A stretch of 64,000 nt of DNA from Pseudomonadota bacterium (GCA_021805825.1 JAJZEC010000006.1:46042-110041); one strand, 5' to 3'. Counted from the stretch's first letter, positions 9,445 to 20,759 are shown. The notes: generated by a model not told the origin, from the sequence alone. A program made the numbers and translations.

Positions 9445-9993
9445 TCAGCGCGGCGGCGCCTGGCGCAGCACGCGCTCCAGCATGCCGCGCAGCGCGTGCT
9501 GCGCGGCGGCCATGCGCACGGCGTGGCGGTCGCCCGGCCAGAGCACGTGCTGCGCCTGCGCGCGCACCCCCTGCGGGCCCCGCAGCGCCCACGCGAACCA
9601 CACCAGCCCCACCGGCTTGTCCGCAGTGCCCCCGCCGGGGCCGGCGATTCCGGTGATGGCCAGCGCGGCCTGCACCGGGGCATGCTCGAGCACGCCCTGC
9701 GCCATCGCCAGCGCCACCGGCTCGCTGACGGCACCGTGCCGATGCAGCAAGGCCTGCGGAACCCCCAGCAGTTCGCACTTGGCGGCATTGCTGTAGGTCA
9801 CCAGCGCGCGCTCGAACCAGGCGCTGGAGCCGGGCAGGGCGGTCAGCGCGGCGGCCACCAGGCCGCCGGTGCAGGACTCGGCGCAGGCCAGCATCCACTG
9901 CCTGTGCAGCAGCGCGTTGCCGAGTTCGCCGGCGGTGGCCAGCAGTTGCTGCCAGCCCAGATCGGCGGCTGCCGTCGCTGCGTGCTCAGGCAT
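9445..9993 (-). CDS. pncC: Nicotinamide-nucleotide amidase (CinA C-terminal type)
   Basis: Converts nicotinamide mononucleotide to nicotinate mononucleotide in pyridine nucleotide recycling. The CinA amidase domain is complete: ACAESCTGGLVAAALTALPG, then FERALVTYSNAAKCELLGV and LAITGIAGPGGGTADKPVG. Length 182 aa, as expected for the stand-alone domain without the competence-associated N-terminal part. The ATG at 9993 overlaps the end of pgpA by 8 bp, so it is the last gene of thiL-pgpA-pncC, a common betaproteobacterial order. Confidence 0.95.
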   Translation of the reverse strand: MPEHAATAAADLGWQQLLATAGELGNALLHRQWMLACAESCTGGLVAAALTALPGSSAWFERALVTYSNAAKCELLGVPQALLHRHGAVSEPVALAMAQGVLEHAPVQAALAITGIAGPGGGTADKPVGLVWFAWALRGPQGVRAQAQHVLWPGDRHAVRMAAAQHALRGMLERVLRQAPPR

Positions 9994-10528
9994 GGCCGAG
10001 GAAGCCGCTGAGCGGCGCCAGCACGGCCGCGGCCAGCAGTGCCGCGACCAGGTCGTCGAGCATGATTCCCAGGCCTCCCGGAACCTTGCGGTCGACCCAC
10101 CCGACGGGGCCGCGCTTGACGGCATCGAACAGCCGGAACAGCGCGAAGGCAGCCAGCTGCAGGATCCACGGGAGGCCCGCATGCGGGCCGCGCAGCGCGT
10201 GCCATCCCTGCTGCGCCAGCCACAGCAGCAGCCACATCGCCAGCACTTCGTCCCACACCACCGGCGATGGATCGTGCATACCCAGCGCCTGCGCCGTGCG
10301 CCCGCAGATCGCCACCCCGGCCGCGAAGCCGAACAGCAGCAGCCACGGCCATGCCCATGCCGGCAGCAAGGGCTGCAGCCCCAGGTAGGCGAGCCAGCCG
10401 AACAGGCTGCCCGCGGTGCCGGGTGCGATGGGCGACAGCCCGCTGCCGCAGCCCAGTGCGACAAAGTGCGCCGGGCTCGACAGCAGGAAGCGCCAGTCGG
10501 CGCGGGGCGCAGGGCGGGCAGGGTTCAC
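9986..10528 (-). CDS. pgpA: Phosphatidylglycerophosphatase A
   Basis: Inner-membrane enzyme that dephosphorylates phosphatidylglycerol phosphate to phosphatidylglycerol. Diagnostic motifs are GLSPIAPGTAGSLFGW, the acidic DPSPVVWDEVLAMWL and FRLFDAVKRGPVGWVDRKV followed by GGLGIMLDDLVAAL. Several hydrophobic helices are present. 180 aa. It starts with GTG at 10528, sharing the GTGA sequence with the thiL stop, which implies translational coupling, and its 3' end overlaps pncC by 8 bp. Confidence 0.96.
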   Translation of the reverse strand: MNPARPAPRADWRFLLSSPAHFVALGCGSGLSPIAPGTAGSLFGWLAYLGLQPLLPAWAWPWLLLFGFAAGVAICGRTAQALGMHDPSPVVWDEVLAMWLLLWLAQQGWHALRGPHAGLPWILQLAAFALFRLFDAVKRGPVGWVDRKVPGGLGIMLDDLVAALLAAAVLAPLSGFLGHA

Positions 10529-11493
10529 GACGCGGCGAAATGATCGAAGGAAGGGTAGTGCTCGGCGATGCTACGGCCTGCGCTGTCGCGCAGCTGCAGA
10601 CCGGGCTCGGCGACGATGCTGCCGATGCGCGCCACCGGCACCCGAGCGCGCTCGGCGGCCTGCAGGATCTTTGCGTGGCGATGCGCGGGCGCGGTGAACA
10701 GGAGCTCGTAGTCGTCCCCGCCGGCGAGCTGGCAGGCGCGCCGCCGCGCCGTGGCCACCGCCGCCAGCGCCGGGCTGGCGGGGATGGAGTCGGCATCCAC
10801 GACCGCGCCCACGCCGCTGGCGCGCAGCACATGGCCGAGGTCGCCGAGCAGGCCATCGGAAATGTCGATGGCCGCGTGCGCCACGCCGCGCAGCGCCAGT
10901 CCGAGGCCCACGCGGGGCTGCGGGGCGTGCAGCCGCGGCAGCACGACCTGTGCCTGTGCCGGCGACAGCTGCCATTCGCCGCGCAGGTGACCGAGCGCCA
11001 GGCGGGCGTCGCCGGGGGTGCCCGACACCCACAGCGCATCGCCCGCGCGTGCCGCGTCGCGCCGCAGCGCCAGTTCGGGCGGCACCAGCCCGAGCACGGT
11101 CAGACACAGGTTCAGCGGCCCGCGCGTGGTGTCGCCGCCGACGAGTTCGATGCCGGACGCGTCGGCCAGCGCCAGCATGCCGGAGCTGAAGGCCTGCAGC
11201 CATTGCGGGTCGGCCGTGGGCAGGGCCAGCGCCAGGGTGAAGGCGCGCGGCTGCGCACCCATGGCCGCGAGGTCGGACAGATTCACCGCCAGGGCCTTGT
11301 GGCCGAGCTGGCGCGGCTCGGCTCCGGCGAGGAAGTGGCGCCCCTCGACCAGCATGTCGGTGGACACGGCCCACTGCAGCCCGGGCTCGCAGGCCAGCAG
11401 CGCGCAGTCGTCGCCGATGCCCAGCACGGCATGCGGGGCCGGGCGGCGGAAGTAGCGCGCGATGAGTTCGAACTCTCCAGGAGGGGTTGGCAT
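10525..11493 (-). CDS. thiL: Thiamine-monophosphate kinase
   Basis: Phosphorylates thiamine monophosphate to thiamine diphosphate, the last step of cofactor synthesis. AIR-synthase-like (PurM) fold motifs: GIGDDCALLA, STDMLVEGRHF, HKALAVNLSDLAAMGA, ELVGGDTTRG, and IDISDGLLGDLGHVL in the C-terminal half, with LAGGDDYELLFTAP. 322 aa, normal. The ATG at 11493 is preceded by GGAG in CCAACCCCTCCTGGAG region (minus strand). It heads the thiL-pgpA-pncC operon and is divergent from maeB. Confidence 0.97.
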   Translation of the reverse strand: MPTPPGEFELIARYFRRPAPHAVLGIGDDCALLACEPGLQWAVSTDMLVEGRHFLAGAEPRQLGHKALAVNLSDLAAMGAQPRAFTLALALPTADPQWLQAFSSGMLALADASGIELVGGDTTRGPLNLCLTVLGLVPPELALRRDAARAGDALWVSGTPGDARLALGHLRGEWQLSPAQAQVVLPRLHAPQPRVGLGLALRGVAHAAIDISDGLLGDLGHVLRASGVGAVVDADSIPASPALAAVATARRRACQLAGGDDYELLFTAPAHRHAKILQAAERARVPVARIGSIVAEPGLQLRDSAGRSIAEHYPSFDHFAAS

Positions 11494-11551
11494 GCCGCCA
11501 TTGTCGTCGCTGCGGCCTGACGTGCCGTCCCGCCCCTGCGCGACCGGACAC

Positions 11552-11557
11552 TAGAAT
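11552..11557 (+). promoter_or_regulatory. Candidate -10 box of maeB
   Basis: TAGAAT on the plus strand, about 62 bp before the maeB start, the best AT-rich hexamer in the 125-bp divergent gap with thiL. No clear -35 hexamer. Confidence 0.4.
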
Positions 11558-11618
11558 CAGCTCCCCGCGCCGGTGCGCTGCAAGGCACGACGGGCCGCGG
11601 TTCCTGGAGAGAGCGCAC

Positions 11619-13922
<2,304 letters not shown>

Positions 13923-14410
13923 GCGCCCGCGCGATCATCCGCGCGATCGTCTGTGCGATCGCCCGCGCGCAAGCAGCGAAGTGAGTGATCACTCCGCTGC
14001 TTGCTGCTGCACAATAAACAGGCGTAAATCTTGCTTTTCCGGGGGCTTTCCCATAGCATGAGCTTTTGGCCGTCGACTTGACGCAGGGGGCGCAAGCGCG
14101 GTCAAGGCGCCGATGACTCCACTGCCGTGTTCAGGCTGCACGCCCGTCACGAAAACAAGTTGAAACGCGGCTGCGAGGGCCTCGGGGGGTCGCTGGCCGG
14201 TGGCGCGTCGGTCTCGCCGGCGTGGCAGCGTCCCGGCTACCGCGGCCCCATGCGGGCCATGGCGAAGCCTTCCAGGATGCATCGCCGCCCACTTGCCTGC
14301 AGCAGGCACTCGCGAACAGCCCACGCCCTCCCCGGGCAGCCGCGACCGGGGGGCCGGATCCATTGCATGCGGTGGTGCCCAACGCAGACTGCCTGTCTGC
14401 TTCTACACCA
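13923..14410. other. 488-bp intergenic region without a supported gene
   Basis: Between maeB and the barstar-like gene. It holds runs of GCGATC-like motifs (13930-13965), the hairpin at 13972-14001, and a lower-GC stretch around 14005-14070. Frames here show no family resemblance and none looks like a ribonuclease partner for the barstar-like protein. Confidence 0.6.
13972..14001 (+). terminator. Strong inverted repeat after maeB, possible terminator
   Basis: AGCAGCG and AGTGA (13972-13984) pair with TCACT and CGCTGCT (13989-14001), giving a 13-bp stem with one internal mismatch and a GTGA loop, 50 bp after the maeB stop. It is not followed by a T-run, so termination may be Rho-dependent or the hairpin may protect the mRNA end. 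Confidence 0.45.
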
Positions 14411-14857
14411 ATGATCACTACGCAAGTTTCCAATCCATCCGGTTCCGAGCTCGACGAAGGCGTCAGGCTTGCCGGGCTGCGGCCGAATATCGTGCAGTCC
14501 ATTCGCGCATTCCGCGTGAACGAACTGATGACGGCGGCGCAGGAGGCGGGGCAGCATTTCCTCTATGCCAACCTGGCGCAGGCCACCACCCGGCAGGAAG
14601 TCCTGGAGGCCATTGCCCGCAGCTTCCTGTTTCCCAAGCATTACGGCAAGAACTACGACGCCCTGCGCGACTGCCTCACGGACGTCATCGCGCGTGCCGG
14701 CGCGCAGCCGGGGTTTGTCATCGTGCTCGAGCAGTTGCCGATGACCCAGCGCTTCGACAAGGAAGCGCGCGAAACCCTGCTCGACGTGTTCCGCGACGCG
14801 GCCGACTTCTGGTACGAAAAGAGTGTGGAGTTCAGGGTCTTCTACTCTTTTCTGTGA
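14411..14857 (+). CDS. Barstar family ribonuclease-inhibitor-like protein
   Basis: A 148-residue cytosolic protein. The central part (FLFPKHYGKNYDALRDCLTD, with a downstream FVIVLEQLP strand) matches the barstar fold: family members share the phe-P-x-Y-G-x-N-W/Y-D-A-L-x-D sequence before the inhibitory helix. Barstar proteins block barnase-type RNases. No RNase gene is visible next to it, so this is an orphan, and in many proteobacteria such orphans are of unknown role. The ATG at 14411 is chosen because the sequence upstream in frame (to 14222) is Arg/Pro-rich and not family-like. No clear Shine-Dalgarno. Convergent with rsmA. Confidence 0.85.
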   Translation: MITTQVSNPSGSELDEGVRLAGLRPNIVQSIRAFRVNELMTAAQEAGQHFLYANLAQATTRQEVLEAIARSFLFPKHYGKNYDALRDCLTDVIARAGAQPGFVIVLEQLPMTQRFDKEARETLLDVFRDAADFWYEKSVEFRVFYSFL

Positions 14858-15006
14858 CCCGCGCGCCTGCCCGGGAGGCGTTGCGGGGTGAAGTGGAACC
14901 GGGTTTTCGAGCCAGCCGCGCGGTGCGCCCTGCACCGTGGTACGGCACCTGGCTGGCGCAGGCGGCCTGAAGCGGACGCCCCCTTCGCAAGGGCCGTGCG
15001 GCGCGC

Positions 15007-15816
15007 TCAGCCTTGCGCGGCGGATTGCTGCAGGCGCAGCGCCAGGGCAACGTATTCCTGCACCGGAACCTCCTCGGCGCGGCGCTGCAGGTCGAAATTC
15101 CCGTCGAATCCCTGTCGTTGCAGCCAGGGCCCCAGGCTGTGGCGCAGCAGCTTGCGCCGCTGCGCAAAGGCCGCTGCGACCAGCGCCTGCAGCCCGGCGC
15201 TGCGCAAGCCCTGCACATCCTGCGGCGGCCTCGGCCGCATGCCGATCACCGCCGAGTCGACGCGCGGCGGCGGGTGGAAGGCCTGCGGGCCAACCTCCAG
15301 CACCGGCCACATCCGGTAGCGCCACTGCAGGGTCACTGAAAGGCGCCCGTAATCGGAAGTCGAGGGTTCGGCGAGGATTCGCCGTACCACTTCCTGCTGC
15401 AACATGAAATGCTGATCTTGCACATGCTCAGCGAATTCGAGCAAGTGAAACAACAGCGGACTCGAAATGTTGTACGGCAGATTGCCGAAGAGCCGCAGCT
15501 CGCTGCCCAGGCTTGCGAAATCCAGGCGCAGGGCATCAGCCTCGATCACCCGCAGCCCCTGCAGATCCCGCACGCGCCAGCGATGCGCCAGGTCGCGGTC
15601 GATCTCCACCACCGTGAGCTCCGCGCAGCGCCGCAGCACGGGCAGGGTCAGAGCGCCCAGGCCGGGGCCGATTTCCACCAGGCGCTGCCCGGGGCGCGGG
15701 TCGAGGGCATCGACGATGCCCTCGATGACCGAGGCGTCGCTCAGGAAATGCTGGCCGAAGCGCTTGCGTGCCGTGTGCCCGGCGAGGCGCGAGGGGCCGC
15801 CGGCGGCAGGGCTCAC
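15007..15816 (-). CDS. rsmA: 16S rRNA dimethyladenosine transferase
   Basis: Dimethylates A1518 and A1519 of 16S rRNA in late 30S assembly. [11 protein letters not shown] opens the conserved core; the SAM site [15 protein letters not shown] and catalytic [15 protein letters not shown] are intact. The C-terminal domain ends with [13 protein letters not shown], typical of KsgA. The start is taken as GTG at 15816, sharing GTGA with the surA stop; longer frames run antisense through surA and are not credible. 269 aa. Third gene of lptD-surA-rsmA. Confidence 0.96.
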   Translation of the reverse strand: MSPAAGGPSRLAGHTARKRFGQHFLSDASVIEGIVDALDPRPGQRLVEIGPGLGALTLPVLRRCAELTVVEIDRDLAHRWRVRDLQGLRVIEADALRLDFASLGSELRLFGNLPYNISSPLLFHLLEFAEHVQDQHFMLQQEVVRRILAEPSTSDYGRLSVTLQWRYRMWPVLEVGPQAFHPPPRVDSAVIGMRPRPPQDVQGLRSAGLQALVAAAFAQRRKLLRHSLGPWLQRQGFDGNFDLQRRAEEVPVQEYVALALRLQQSAAQG

Positions 15817-17198
15817 GACTGGTCGTCGGGGATGCGCACATAGGTGCGCGAGCGCACCTGCTGCACGAGTTCGTCGAAGGCCTTCGCCTCCTTCTGCTGC
15901 AGCAGCAGATTGCGCACCACGGCGCGCTCCTGCCCGGGCGCCAGCGCATGTTCGCGGCGGTCGACCAGCTGGAGCAGCACCACCTTGCCCGGCAGCACCA
16001 GCGGCTGCGAGAGTTCCCCGGGGTTCATGCCGTCCAGCGCGACGTCGAGTTCGGCCGGCAGCTGCCCGGGCAGCAACCAGCCCAGGTCGCCGCCCTTCGC
16101 GGCGGTGCCCAGATCCTGCGAAATTTCGCGGGCCTTGGCGGAAAAGCGCACCTCGCCGGATTCGATGGCCTGCCGCACGACCTGCAGTTCGTGGATCGCG
16201 GCCTTGCGCGCCGACGCGCCTTGCGCGTCCAGCACGATTTCCCGCACCCGTGCCTGCATCGCGCTTTGCGGAAGCCCCGTGCGCGGCTGTACGCGCGACA
16301 CCAGCTCCAGGATGTGGAAGCCGGCCGGACTGCGGATCACCGCACTGACCTGCCCGGGCTGCAGCGAGCGCACGGCCTGGGCGAACAGCTGCGGCCATTG
16401 CGCGGCCGGGCGCGTGCCCAGGTCGCCGCCCTGCAGCGCATCGGGGCCGGCCGTGAAGTCGCGCAGCACGACGTCGAAGCGCCTGCCCTGCGCGAGCGCG
16501 GCCGCTGCCTGGTCGATCAGGCTGCGCGCCTGGGCGACCTCGGCGGGTGTCGGGTGATCGGGCAGCGGGGAGAGGATCTGCGCCAGGTGCAACTCGGCGT
16601 CGGCCGCGGCGCGGCCGCTGGCAGCCTGTTCGCGCCGCAGGTAGGCGTCGATGTCCTGGTCACTGACTTGCACCTTGCTCGCCACGTCGCGCTGGCGCAG
16701 GCGGGCGATCAGGATCTCGCGCCGGATCTGGGCCTCGAAATCCTTCCATCCCATGCCTTGCGCGCGAACCTGGGCACGCAGGCCGGCCAGGTCGATGTGG
16801 TTGCTGGAGGCAATCTGCCGCAGCGCGCGCTGCAGGGTGTCGTCGCTGACCTCGATGCCGCTGTGCTCGGCGAACTCGGCCAGCGCGTATTCGTTGATCA
16901 TCTGTTCGAGCACCGCAGCGCGCAATTGCGCGCCGTGCGGCATTGCCGCGGCCTGCCCCGGCTGCTGCGCAAGCCGCTGTTCCAGTGTGCGCGCGCGCAG
17001 CGCAAGGTCGTAGCGGGTGATCACCTGATCCCCGACCACCGCGGCAATGCCATCGCTGTCCCCGCTGCTCGGCGCGGACAGCCCGGGCGCAGCCGCCGCG
17101 CCCGGCTCGATACCCAGATCCAGGGACTGCGCCTGCGCCGCGCCCAGGCACGCGCTGAAGGCTGCGAGCAGCAGGAGTCGCACGACGAATTTATTCAT
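15813..17198 (-). CDS. surA: Periplasmic chaperone / peptidyl-prolyl isomerase SurA
   Basis: Escorts outer-membrane proteins, including LptD, through the periplasm. Signal peptide [19 protein letters not shown] ending AQA. The N-terminal chaperone domain covers about residues 45-180 ([37 protein letters not shown] region). Two parvulin-type PPIase domains follow, at about 185-290 and 305-400 ([36 protein letters not shown]). 461 aa. The ATG at 17198 overlaps the lptD stop by 8 bp (ATGAATAA). Confidence 0.97.
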   Translation of the reverse strand: MNKFVVRLLLLAAFSACLGAAQAQSLDLGIEPGAAAAPGLSAPSSGDSDGIAAVVGDQVITRYDLALRARTLEQRLAQQPGQAAAMPHGAQLRAAVLEQMINEYALAEFAEHSGIEVSDDTLQRALRQIASSNHIDLAGLRAQVRAQGMGWKDFEAQIRREILIARLRQRDVASKVQVSDQDIDAYLRREQAASGRAAADAELHLAQILSPLPDHPTPAEVAQARSLIDQAAAALAQGRRFDVVLRDFTAGPDALQGGDLGTRPAAQWPQLFAQAVRSLQPGQVSAVIRSPAGFHILELVSRVQPRTGLPQSAMQARVREIVLDAQGASARKAAIHELQVVRQAIESGEVRFSAKAREISQDLGTAAKGGDLGWLLPGQLPAELDVALDGMNPGELSQPLVLPGKVVLLQLVDRREHALAPGQERAVVRNLLLQQKEAKAFDELVQQVRSRTYVRIPDDQS

Positions 17199-19524
17199 AG
17201 TTGGCGTAGCGGCTGGGTGGAGCCGAGGGTTGATGCACCAGTTGGTATCCAGGGATATTTTCCTGCAAGGCTCGCAAGGGATTGTTCCCCAATCGGGAGA
17301 AGCCGGAGAGTTCGAGCTGGAACAGCACGCGGGTGCTGGCGGTCGCGGTGGTCAGCGACTCGCGCTGCAGGACGATGCGCCCGACCCAGCATCCGCCGTC
17401 ATATACCACTCCGAACAGTCCGCTGTTGAGTCTCTTGTCCATGATGCTGTAGTTGGCCTGGCCGACCGAGTACCAGCGCCCGCTCAGCCGCCACTGCCAG
17501 GCGGCATCGATGAATTTCAGCGGGATCTGCGTTGCCGTCGCGCTCTGCGTCTGGTAGGACAGGCTCAGGTTGCGGTAGTCCTCGACCCTCCACTGCGCGC
17601 CAAAATCGGCCTGCACCAGCTGGCGTCGGCGCAGGTTGTAGTCCACCCCGGCGCGTACCCGCCAGCGCGGGTTCAGGGACATCGAGCCCAGCAGGAAGGT
17701 GTCGCCCAGGCCGCTGGGCAAGGGCCCGCCGCTGAGGGTCACGCGCTGCTCACTGAGCAGCACGCGCTGCGCCACGGTGGCGCTGGCATACTCGACGCCG
17801 CTGGTGGCGTCCAGCCAGCGCGTCGTGGCCCCGGCAGTCACGTTGTTGGCATCGGCGATGCGGTCGTTGCCGGCAAACACGTTCGGCGTGTAGATCGTCG
17901 CCAGGTTCAGATCGAGCGGCACGCTGTCGTAGTTCGGCAGGTACGACTGCGCGCGGTACGGCGTGTACACGTAGTACAGCCGAGGCTCCAGCGTCTGCAC
18001 CAGGCTGTGGCCGAAGGCCTGGGTGTGGCGTTCGAACACCAGACCGCTGTCCAGGCTGAACGTGGGCACCGCGCGGTCGGCGGTGCGGCTGCCGTCGGCC
18101 ATCGGCGTGTCGGTCGCGTAATGCGCGAGGTTGAACTGCAGCGTGGGCGTCACGAAGCCCTGCGCGGCGATGAAGGGCAGGCTGAGGCTCGGCTTGATGT
18201 AGCTGCGATCTCCCGACAGCAGCCCCGGAGTGTCGTTGGTGAAGCGCGCGGTGGCGGCGTCGAGCTGCCATTGCAGTCCGGTGTAGTTGCGGCTGTGCCA
18301 GCTGCCCAGCAGCTGGTGCTGCACGTTGTAGGGCACCGTCACCGGCGACTGCGGGTTCTGCAGCGTCTGCCAGGTATTGAAGCTGGCCTGCAGCATGCCG
18401 TCGGGCTGGCTCCAGGTGATCTGCCCCTGTTGCGGCAGGATGCGGTTGCCGCCGATCACCGGATTGACGCTGCCGAAGTCCTGCCACCAGTTGTTGTCCG
18501 ACACCCGCTGCAGGTTCAGGCCGTAGCTCAGGCCGCTGCCCAGTTCGCCGCTTTGCTGCAGCACCGCGGCCCAGCGCGACGCGCCGCCGGCCGCGCTGTC
18601 GCTGGGCAGGTAGTCGAGGTGGGTGCTGCCCTGCCCGTCGGGCTCCAGCCAGCGCACTTCGGCGCTGCCCATCAAGCCGCGGCGCAGCAGCAGCCGCGGC
18701 GTCAGCGTGGCGTCGTAGTTCGGCGCGATGTTCCAGTAATAGGGCTGCGCCCAGTCCAGTCCGTTGCGGCTGTCGAGCCCGATGGTCGGCGGCAGCAGCC
18801 CGGACTTGCGCGCATCGGTCAGCGGAAAGCTGGCGTAGGGCAGCGGCAGGATGGTGACGCCCTTGAAGCGCACGCGGCCGTCGCGCGCGATCCCGGTGTC
18901 GGAGCCGAAATCCAGATCCAGGTGCGCGGCCTGCAGCACCCAGTCGAGCGGCGAGGCGGTGCAGGTGGTGTAGGTGGCCTGATCGGCCTGCAGGTGGTCG
19001 CGGCTGAGGAAGCGCACCAGCCGCGCGTGCCCGCCACCCTGGGTGCGGTTGAAGAAATACCCCACATCGGGCATGAGGCCGGTGTCGCTGTCCAGATTGA
19101 AGCGCAGCGACGGCCCGCTGAATACATTGCCCATCTGCAGGATGCGCACGTGGCCGGTGGCGTCGACCTCGTTGCTCACCAGATCCTCGTGCAGGGAGTC
19201 GGCCTTGAACACCACCGAATGCCGCCGCAGTTGCACCCCACCCGAGGCGTCGAGCCGGATGTCCGGCTGCAGGCTGATCGTTCCGGCCTGCACGAACACC
19301 GGTTCGGCAGCGCGCGCGCCCTGCGGCAGGCGCTCGAGCAGCTCGCCGCTCGAGCGCAGCTGCAGCGGCGCGGAAGCCGACACCGAGGCCTCCGAGGCCG
19401 GCGTTGCCGGCGTCACCGGCGCGGCGGCCGCAGCGCGGCCGAGCAGCAATCCCAGCGCAAGCAGCGGCAGGCGTGCGCGGCAGGGGCGGTGTTCGCGGAA
19501 GTCGGTGTGCGGCGGGACGGGCAC
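17191..19524 (-). CDS. lptD: LPS-assembly protein LptD
   Basis: Outer-membrane beta-barrel that inserts lipopolysaccharide at the cell surface with LptE. After a signal peptide (about residues 14-36, ending AAAAA) comes an OstA/LptA-like periplasmic domain (LDASGGVQLRRHSVVFKADS ... ATGHVRILQMGNVFSGPSL). The large barrel domain fills the rest, with the LptD-typical RLVRFLSRDHLQAD and LDSRNGLDWAQPYYWNIAPN segments. It ends in an aromatic-rich C-terminus. 777 aa. The start is a GTG at 19524. It heads lptD-surA-rsmA; a perfect TATAAT (19612-19617) lies 88 bp upstream. Confidence 0.96.
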   Translation of the reverse strand: MPVPPHTDFREHRPCRARLPLLALGLLLGRAAAAAPVTPATPASEASVSASAPLQLRSSGELLERLPQGARAAEPVFVQAGTISLQPDIRLDASGGVQLRRHSVVFKADSLHEDLVSNEVDATGHVRILQMGNVFSGPSLRFNLDSDTGLMPDVGYFFNRTQGGGHARLVRFLSRDHLQADQATYTTCTASPLDWVLQAAHLDLDFGSDTGIARDGRVRFKGVTILPLPYASFPLTDARKSGLLPPTIGLDSRNGLDWAQPYYWNIAPNYDATLTPRLLLRRGLMGSAEVRWLEPDGQGSTHLDYLPSDSAAGGASRWAAVLQQSGELGSGLSYGLNLQRVSDNNWWQDFGSVNPVIGGNRILPQQGQITWSQPDGMLQASFNTWQTLQNPQSPVTVPYNVQHQLLGSWHSRNYTGLQWQLDAATARFTNDTPGLLSGDRSYIKPSLSLPFIAAQGFVTPTLQFNLAHYATDTPMADGSRTADRAVPTFSLDSGLVFERHTQAFGHSLVQTLEPRLYYVYTPYRAQSYLPNYDSVPLDLNLATIYTPNVFAGNDRIADANNVTAGATTRWLDATSGVEYASATVAQRVLLSEQRVTLSGGPLPSGLGDTFLLGSMSLNPRWRVRAGVDYNLRRRQLVQADFGAQWRVEDYRNLSLSYQTQSATATQIPLKFIDAAWQWRLSGRWYSVGQANYSIMDKRLNSGLFGVVYDGGCWVGRIVLQRESLTTATASTRVLFQLELSGFSRLGNNPLRALQENIPGYQLVHQPSAPPSRYANYE

Positions 19525-19596
19525 GGGCGGGGTGGGTTTCGGGCCGCCGCGCGTCTGGCAGCGCGCGCCTGGCCGGCGGCCACGGTCCGCGGCCTC

Positions 19597-19618
19597 CTAG
19601 AATCGGCGCCGATTATAG
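19597..19618. promoter_or_regulatory. Palindromic divergent promoter of lptD and amgK
   Basis: A 22-bp inverted repeat with 10 of 11 base pairs symmetric. Its left arm contains TAGAAT (19598-19603, plus strand, toward amgK) and its right arm contains a consensus TATAAT (19612-19617, minus strand, toward lptD). The core AATCGGCGCCGATT is a perfect palindrome. Predicted starts are about 19610 (+) and 19605 (-). Neither side has a strong -35 box. Confidence 0.6.
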
Positions 19619-19660
19619 GAATCCGCCGGCGGCACCCGCGCAGGCAGCCACCGCACCCCC

Positions 19661-20731
19661 ATGAACCAGCACGCACCCCATCCCCCTGCCGCCGGGCACG
19701 ACGCGCGTCGCGCGCTCGTCCTGGCCTGGCTCGAAAGTCGGCCCGGCGGCTTCGACCTGCGTCCCGACAGCCTGCGCCCGGCCTCCGCCGACGCCAGCTT
19801 CCGGCGCTATTTCCGCGTCGACACCGCGGCCGGCGACAGCCTGATCGTCATGGATGCCCCCCCGGAACGGGAGGACGTCGGGCGTTTCTGCCACGTGGCC
19901 GGCCTGCTGCGCGAGGCCGGGCTGAGCGTGCCGCAGGTATTCGCGCAGGATGCGCAGCAGGGCCTGCTGCTGCTGTCCGATCTGGGACAGACCACCTATC
20001 TCGAAGCCCTGCGGCAGGCGCGTGCCGAGGGCGCGGCGCGGCGCTGCGACGAACTCATGCGCGACGCCCTGCGGGCGCTGGTGCGCCTGCAGGGGGCACA
20101 GGGCGCGTTGCCGGCCTACGACGGCCAGCGGCTGCAGGCCGAACTCGATCTCTTTCCGCGCTGGTATGTCGGCGAGCATCTGGGCGCCCAGCTCACGCCG
20201 GCCGAGCAGCAGGGGCTGCGCCAGGTGTTCGACACCCTGCTCGCGCAGGCGCTGGCGCAGCCGGTGGTGGCCGTGCACCGCGACTACCACAGCCGCAACC
20301 TGATGCTGCTGGCGCCGCCGGACGGGGCCAATCCGGGGGTGCTGGATTTCCAGGACGCGGTGCGCGGCCCGATCACCTACGACCTGGTTTCGCTGCTGCG
20401 CGACGCCTACATCGAATGGCCGGAGGAGCAGCAGATCGACTGGGCCATCCGCTACTGGGAGGCCGCGCGCGCGGCCGCGTTCCCGGTGGCGCCGGATTTC
20501 GGCGCCTTCTACCGCGATTTCGAGTTCATGGGGCTGCAGCGCCAGATCAAGGTGCTGGGCATCTTCGCCCGCCTGTACCACCGCGACGGCAAGGCGCAGT
20601 ATCTCGGCGATCTGCCGCAGGTGCTGCGCTACGCCAGCGCGGTGGCTGCGCGCTACCGCGAATTCGCTCCGCTGCAGCGCTTGCTCGAGCGCCTGCAGGG
20701 CGCGCGGCGCGAGCATGGCTATACCTTCTGA
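19661..20731 (+). CDS. amgK: N-acetylmuramate/N-acetylglucosamine kinase (anomeric)
   Basis: Phosphorylates the anomeric hydroxyl of MurNAc and GlcNAc in the MurNAc-to-UDP-MurNAc recycling route. The fold is aminoglycoside-phosphotransferase-like: nucleotide-binding DASFRRYFRV near residue 45, the catalytic Brenner motif VAVHRDYHSRNLML and metal-binding VLDFQDAVRGPITYDLVSLL. 356 aa. The assignment as AmgK rests on this family plus the next gene, murU, 93 bp downstream; the pair is the known recycling bypass of fosfomycin-sensitive synthesis. ATG at 19661, divergent from lptD. Confidence 0.9.
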   Translation: MNQHAPHPPAAGHDARRALVLAWLESRPGGFDLRPDSLRPASADASFRRYFRVDTAAGDSLIVMDAPPEREDVGRFCHVAGLLREAGLSVPQVFAQDAQQGLLLLSDLGQTTYLEALRQARAEGAARRCDELMRDALRALVRLQGAQGALPAYDGQRLQAELDLFPRWYVGEHLGAQLTPAEQQGLRQVFDTLLAQALAQPVVAVHRDYHSRNLMLLAPPDGANPGVLDFQDAVRGPITYDLVSLLRDAYIEWPEEQQIDWAIRYWEAARAAAFPVAPDFGAFYRDFEFMGLQRQIKVLGIFARLYHRDGKAQYLGDLPQVLRYASAVAARYREFAPLQRLLERLQGARREHGYTF

Positions 20732-20759
20732 GCGCCCCCTGGGCCGGGCCGGGGGCCCG
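20732..20759 (+). repeat. GC-rich hairpin repeat, copy A, after amgK stop
   Basis: Starts on the base after the amgK TGA. GCGCCCCCTGGGCC then GGGCCGGGGGCCCG can fold through GCCCCC/GGGGGC and GGGCC/GGCCC pairing. It differs from copy B at 41228-41254 by one substitution and one extra G. A second inverted repeat (CCCAC...GTGGG, 20761-20778) follows directly. It may act as a terminator or mRNA-end element between amgK and murU. Confidence 0.55.

Noticed and set aside
13930..13966. GCGATC-rich run after maeB as a repeat array or protein site
   Set aside because: Copies are irregular in spacing and sequence; likely a low-complexity GC-rich stretch.
14127..14414. Small frame upstream of the barstar-like gene as a possible RNase partner
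   Set aside because: No barnase-like His/Glu/Arg motifs; Arg/Pro-rich chance frame.
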